From assembly GCA_013396525.1 (NCBI GenBank), contig VWYX01001146.1, positions 76,759-140,758 of the forward strand: DNA of 64,000 nucleotides, written 5' to 3'. Source of the stretch: Chaetorhynchus papuensis (Eukaryota; Chordata; Aves; Passeriformes; Rhipiduridae). Numbering within the stretch: position 1 is the first letter of the stretch; each line of letters starts with the position of its first letter. Below are positions 61,575-64,000 of this stretch, piece after piece. A program made the translations under genes and the position numbers. The notes below the pieces were generated by a model. The model was not told the origin of the DNA. It ran no database searches and worked only from the letters and a program-made list of their open reading frames with translations.

Positions 61575-61836
61575 TCCTGAGTGGCTAGAGGAAACAGCCT
61601 CAAGTTGTGCCGTGGAAGGTTTAGATTGGACTTTATGAAAAATTTCTTCATGGAAAGGGTGGTCAAGCATTGCAGAAGCCTGCCCAGGGAAGTGATAGAG
61701 TCACTGTCACTGGCAGAGTTCAGAAGATACGAGGATGTGGTGCTTAGGGACGTGGTTTGGTCGTGCCCCCAGCAGTGTCAGGTTAATGGTTTGATTTGAT
61801 GATCTTAGAGGTCTTTCCCAGCCCGAATGATTCTGT
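61575..61836 (+). mobile_element. CR1-type LINE 3' fragment, older
   Basis: Shows GTTTAGATTGGACTTTATGA, then AAATTTCTTCATGGAAAGGG, GTGGTCAAGCATTGCAGAAG, CTGCCCAGGGAAGTGATAGA, GATGATCTTAGAGGTCTTTC and CCCGAATGATTCTGTGAA. This is the CR1 3' region of a more diverged subfamily, in + orientation. Confidence 0.9.
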
Positions 61837-64000
61837 GAACACAGACTGAAGAAGGACGGAACAGATTTGCAATGTTAAGTCCAGACAGAGAACAGAAACA
61901 CAGCTGACCAGCCTTGAAGTTTTGGGTTTTCCCTCAGGTTCTCTGCTCTCTGCAGCTGCAGCCAGCACAGGAAAATGAGCCATATGTTCATCTTTACAGC
62001 AGACTGCAACAGGACCATTCCTGGAAATTGTAGCTGCTCCTTGACAAGTGTGGAGAAACACATTCTACTGACTAATTCCTCAGCCCAGTTTCACTCTGCT
62101 GAGGTTAGCAAGAAGACAGAGCAAGTTCTCAGCGTGAGATAATACGTCCCAGATATTTGGTGCATGGAAATGTTGCTAGATTTAGATGCAGCCACCTTCT
62201 AGGAAGAAAAACAAGGGGGTTGTGGGTAAGAGAAAACAGAAGTAGAAGCAATAACTGGTATGGGGTGTTCAGGATGGGCAGAGTGGCTGAAGCCATTGAG
62301 ATGCACTCCTCTGGCCCAGCTCACCTAAGATCACTGCTGTGTCTTGAACTTTGGGTCACAAATTGCTTGCAAGTAGAGAATGTTTTATTTCTCACTTCAC
62401 TAATGTTTGGGTGAAGATTAAGAGGAGTTTCTACTCTTTTAGCTAGGTGCAGACAGCTCCCTTGCTCACTGAGGTGCTCTGTGGTGTGTGCTCACCAGGC
62501 TCTGTGGTGTGGCTGGGGAGGCAGTGAACATTTTCCTGTCTGTTCCTCTTCTCCAGGTGAGGAACAGACAGGTAAATCTGTATGTACACTAACACAGACT
62601 AAAATTAACTCAATCTTGGTAAAATGTTTTCAATTCTAGTTAAATCTTTTCTCTTGATTTTCAAATTTTAAAAATGGGGATGAACACCCACCCAAGGAGG
62701 ACTCTGGTTGGCTGTGTCTCACATGGCTCCAGCGCCTGGAGCTGGTGCTGTTCTTCCTTTCAGATGAGGCTAAATCTGTCTGTGAGAAACACATAACCTG
62801 TCTTCCTTTTTATTTGGTATCTCCATGATCTGCCTGGTGCCTTTGTGAAGCACCAAATTCACTGCTGGAACAGTTTATCATCATAGGGTCTTTCTATTTA
62901 TACATAACAATTCCAGTTTTCTCATTATCTTGTATCAATTTCTGGCTTGCTATAAAGCATGTGAGTTTATATTTCTTTTCAACCAAACTCATAAAAGTTA
63001 ATTACAATGAGGCAATGCACTTACAAAACTACTACTGGATCTAACAGGCTATTGTCATAAAAAGTAAATAAAGATTCATGCATTTTAAAGCACATTTAGC
63101 TTCACTGATCTAGAAGCAAATTGGGCATGAGAAGATTGCACTGACGGTATTAAAACTGCTGCTGTATTTAAATTGACAACAGTAAAACAGAGATCTATAA
63201 AACAGAAATGTAACTATACACACTCCAGATTTTGGGGGCTTTACACTCCTGTGAGTTTTAAAACCTGTTGCATCTTCCAAAAATTTTGAGCAAAAGGATG
63301 AAATAAAAACTGTAATTGGATCTAAAACTTTATTTGCATTAAATAAAAACATTTAAATGAGTGCCATTCAAAATTATTCTAATGAGTCATTCTTGCACAT
63401 AAAAGATTTATTTTGCATGGGCAATTCTCAATTTCACCAAGCAGGCAAGACAGACCCATCCAATTTAATGTCTAAAATATGAAAAATAGCTGCCTGATTG
63501 GATGCAGCACACGAGCTGTGGGTAAACTAGAGAAATACAAGGCCTTATGTTCAACTAGTATAATAGGATTCACTCCACTGAAATGGTCTCAAGTGTTTTA
63601 ACATTTCCCTTCACCTCTCAGGAACAGGCAGGGCAAAGGTGGACTCCGCCAGCTTCTTCTCCATGTTTGTAGAGGTAGAATCCAAGGAAATGTCCTGTCT
63701 GAGATGCCTGGGGGATGGTTTGTGGCTTGTGCTTACCTAGAGCTGCTTCCATGGTGTGTTTTGGGGTGACACCACATCTCCAGCTGAGCTGTGGAGCTGG
63801 GAGTGCTGCAAAAATCTTGCCCCCACTTACCAAGAGCACATCGAGGCTTTGGCACCTCACCTGCTCTGCAGCCTGCTCTCATTGCCACTTAGCTTCTGGC
63901 TTTGTTTCTGACCCCATCCTTAAAGAGCGTAGAGATGATGGGCCCAACTGAGTCAGTGATGACTTCTTGAGCCCTGGTAGAGATGTAAGAGAGGAAATTC

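Larger units (their letters stand above)
47390..64000 (-). other. HTR2C: HTR2C upstream intron, partial
   Basis: Sequence upstream of the TM3-TM4 exon, running off the right edge. I looked for the TM1-TM2 exon (motifs such as NATNYFLMSLAIADML) on the minus strand and did not find it. Recognised contents are one LTR (49769-50136), two CR1 fragments (58920-59397, 61575-61836), an inverted repeat (58770-58881) and a short TC run near 53036-53050. Confidence 0.6.

Overview
The window is vertebrate nuclear DNA, almost certainly from a bird. Spliced genes with consensus GT/AG introns, CR1-type LINE 3' ends and compact endogenous-retrovirus LTRs all fit. The LTR style suggests a songbird, but that is inference. 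There are no bacterial operons, CRISPR arrays or complete mobile-element genes. Nothing that amounts to a new biological system is visible. The points of interest are gene structure, RNA-processing signals, repeats and one assembly gap.

Two genes are supported and they converge tail to tail. On the + strand, a complete IL13RA2 (interleukin-13 receptor alpha 2) has nine coding exons from 8705 to 22256. All splice phases agree and the joined frame gives 376 codons plus stop. A polyadenylation signal follows at 22540. On the - strand, the 3' half of HTR2C (serotonin receptor 2C) is present as two coding exons, 47389-47189 and 36224-35392. The earlier exons (N-terminus, TM1-TM2) lie beyond the right edge. 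The same convergent HTR2C/IL13RA2 pair is found on the mammalian X chromosome, so the gene order supports both identifications.

Layout: 1-8639 is non-coding sequence with a (TCCTC)n array at the left edge and a CTAT microsatellite. 8640-22560 is IL13RA2, whose introns hold three LTR-like insertions, a G-rich tract and a 420-base run of N flanked by two pyrimidine microsatellites. 22561-34600 is intergenic, with a CR1 fragment, a CpG-rich LTR-like block and a short two-copy duplication. 34609-47389 is the 3' UTR, last exon, an 11 kb intron and the TM3-TM4 exon of HTR2C. 47390-64000 is HTR2C intron with an LTR, two CR1 fragments and an inverted repeat.

The two genes act in unrelated pathways: IL-13 binding at the cell surface, and Gq-coupled serotonin signalling. 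Their pairing is inherited synteny and not a functional cassette.
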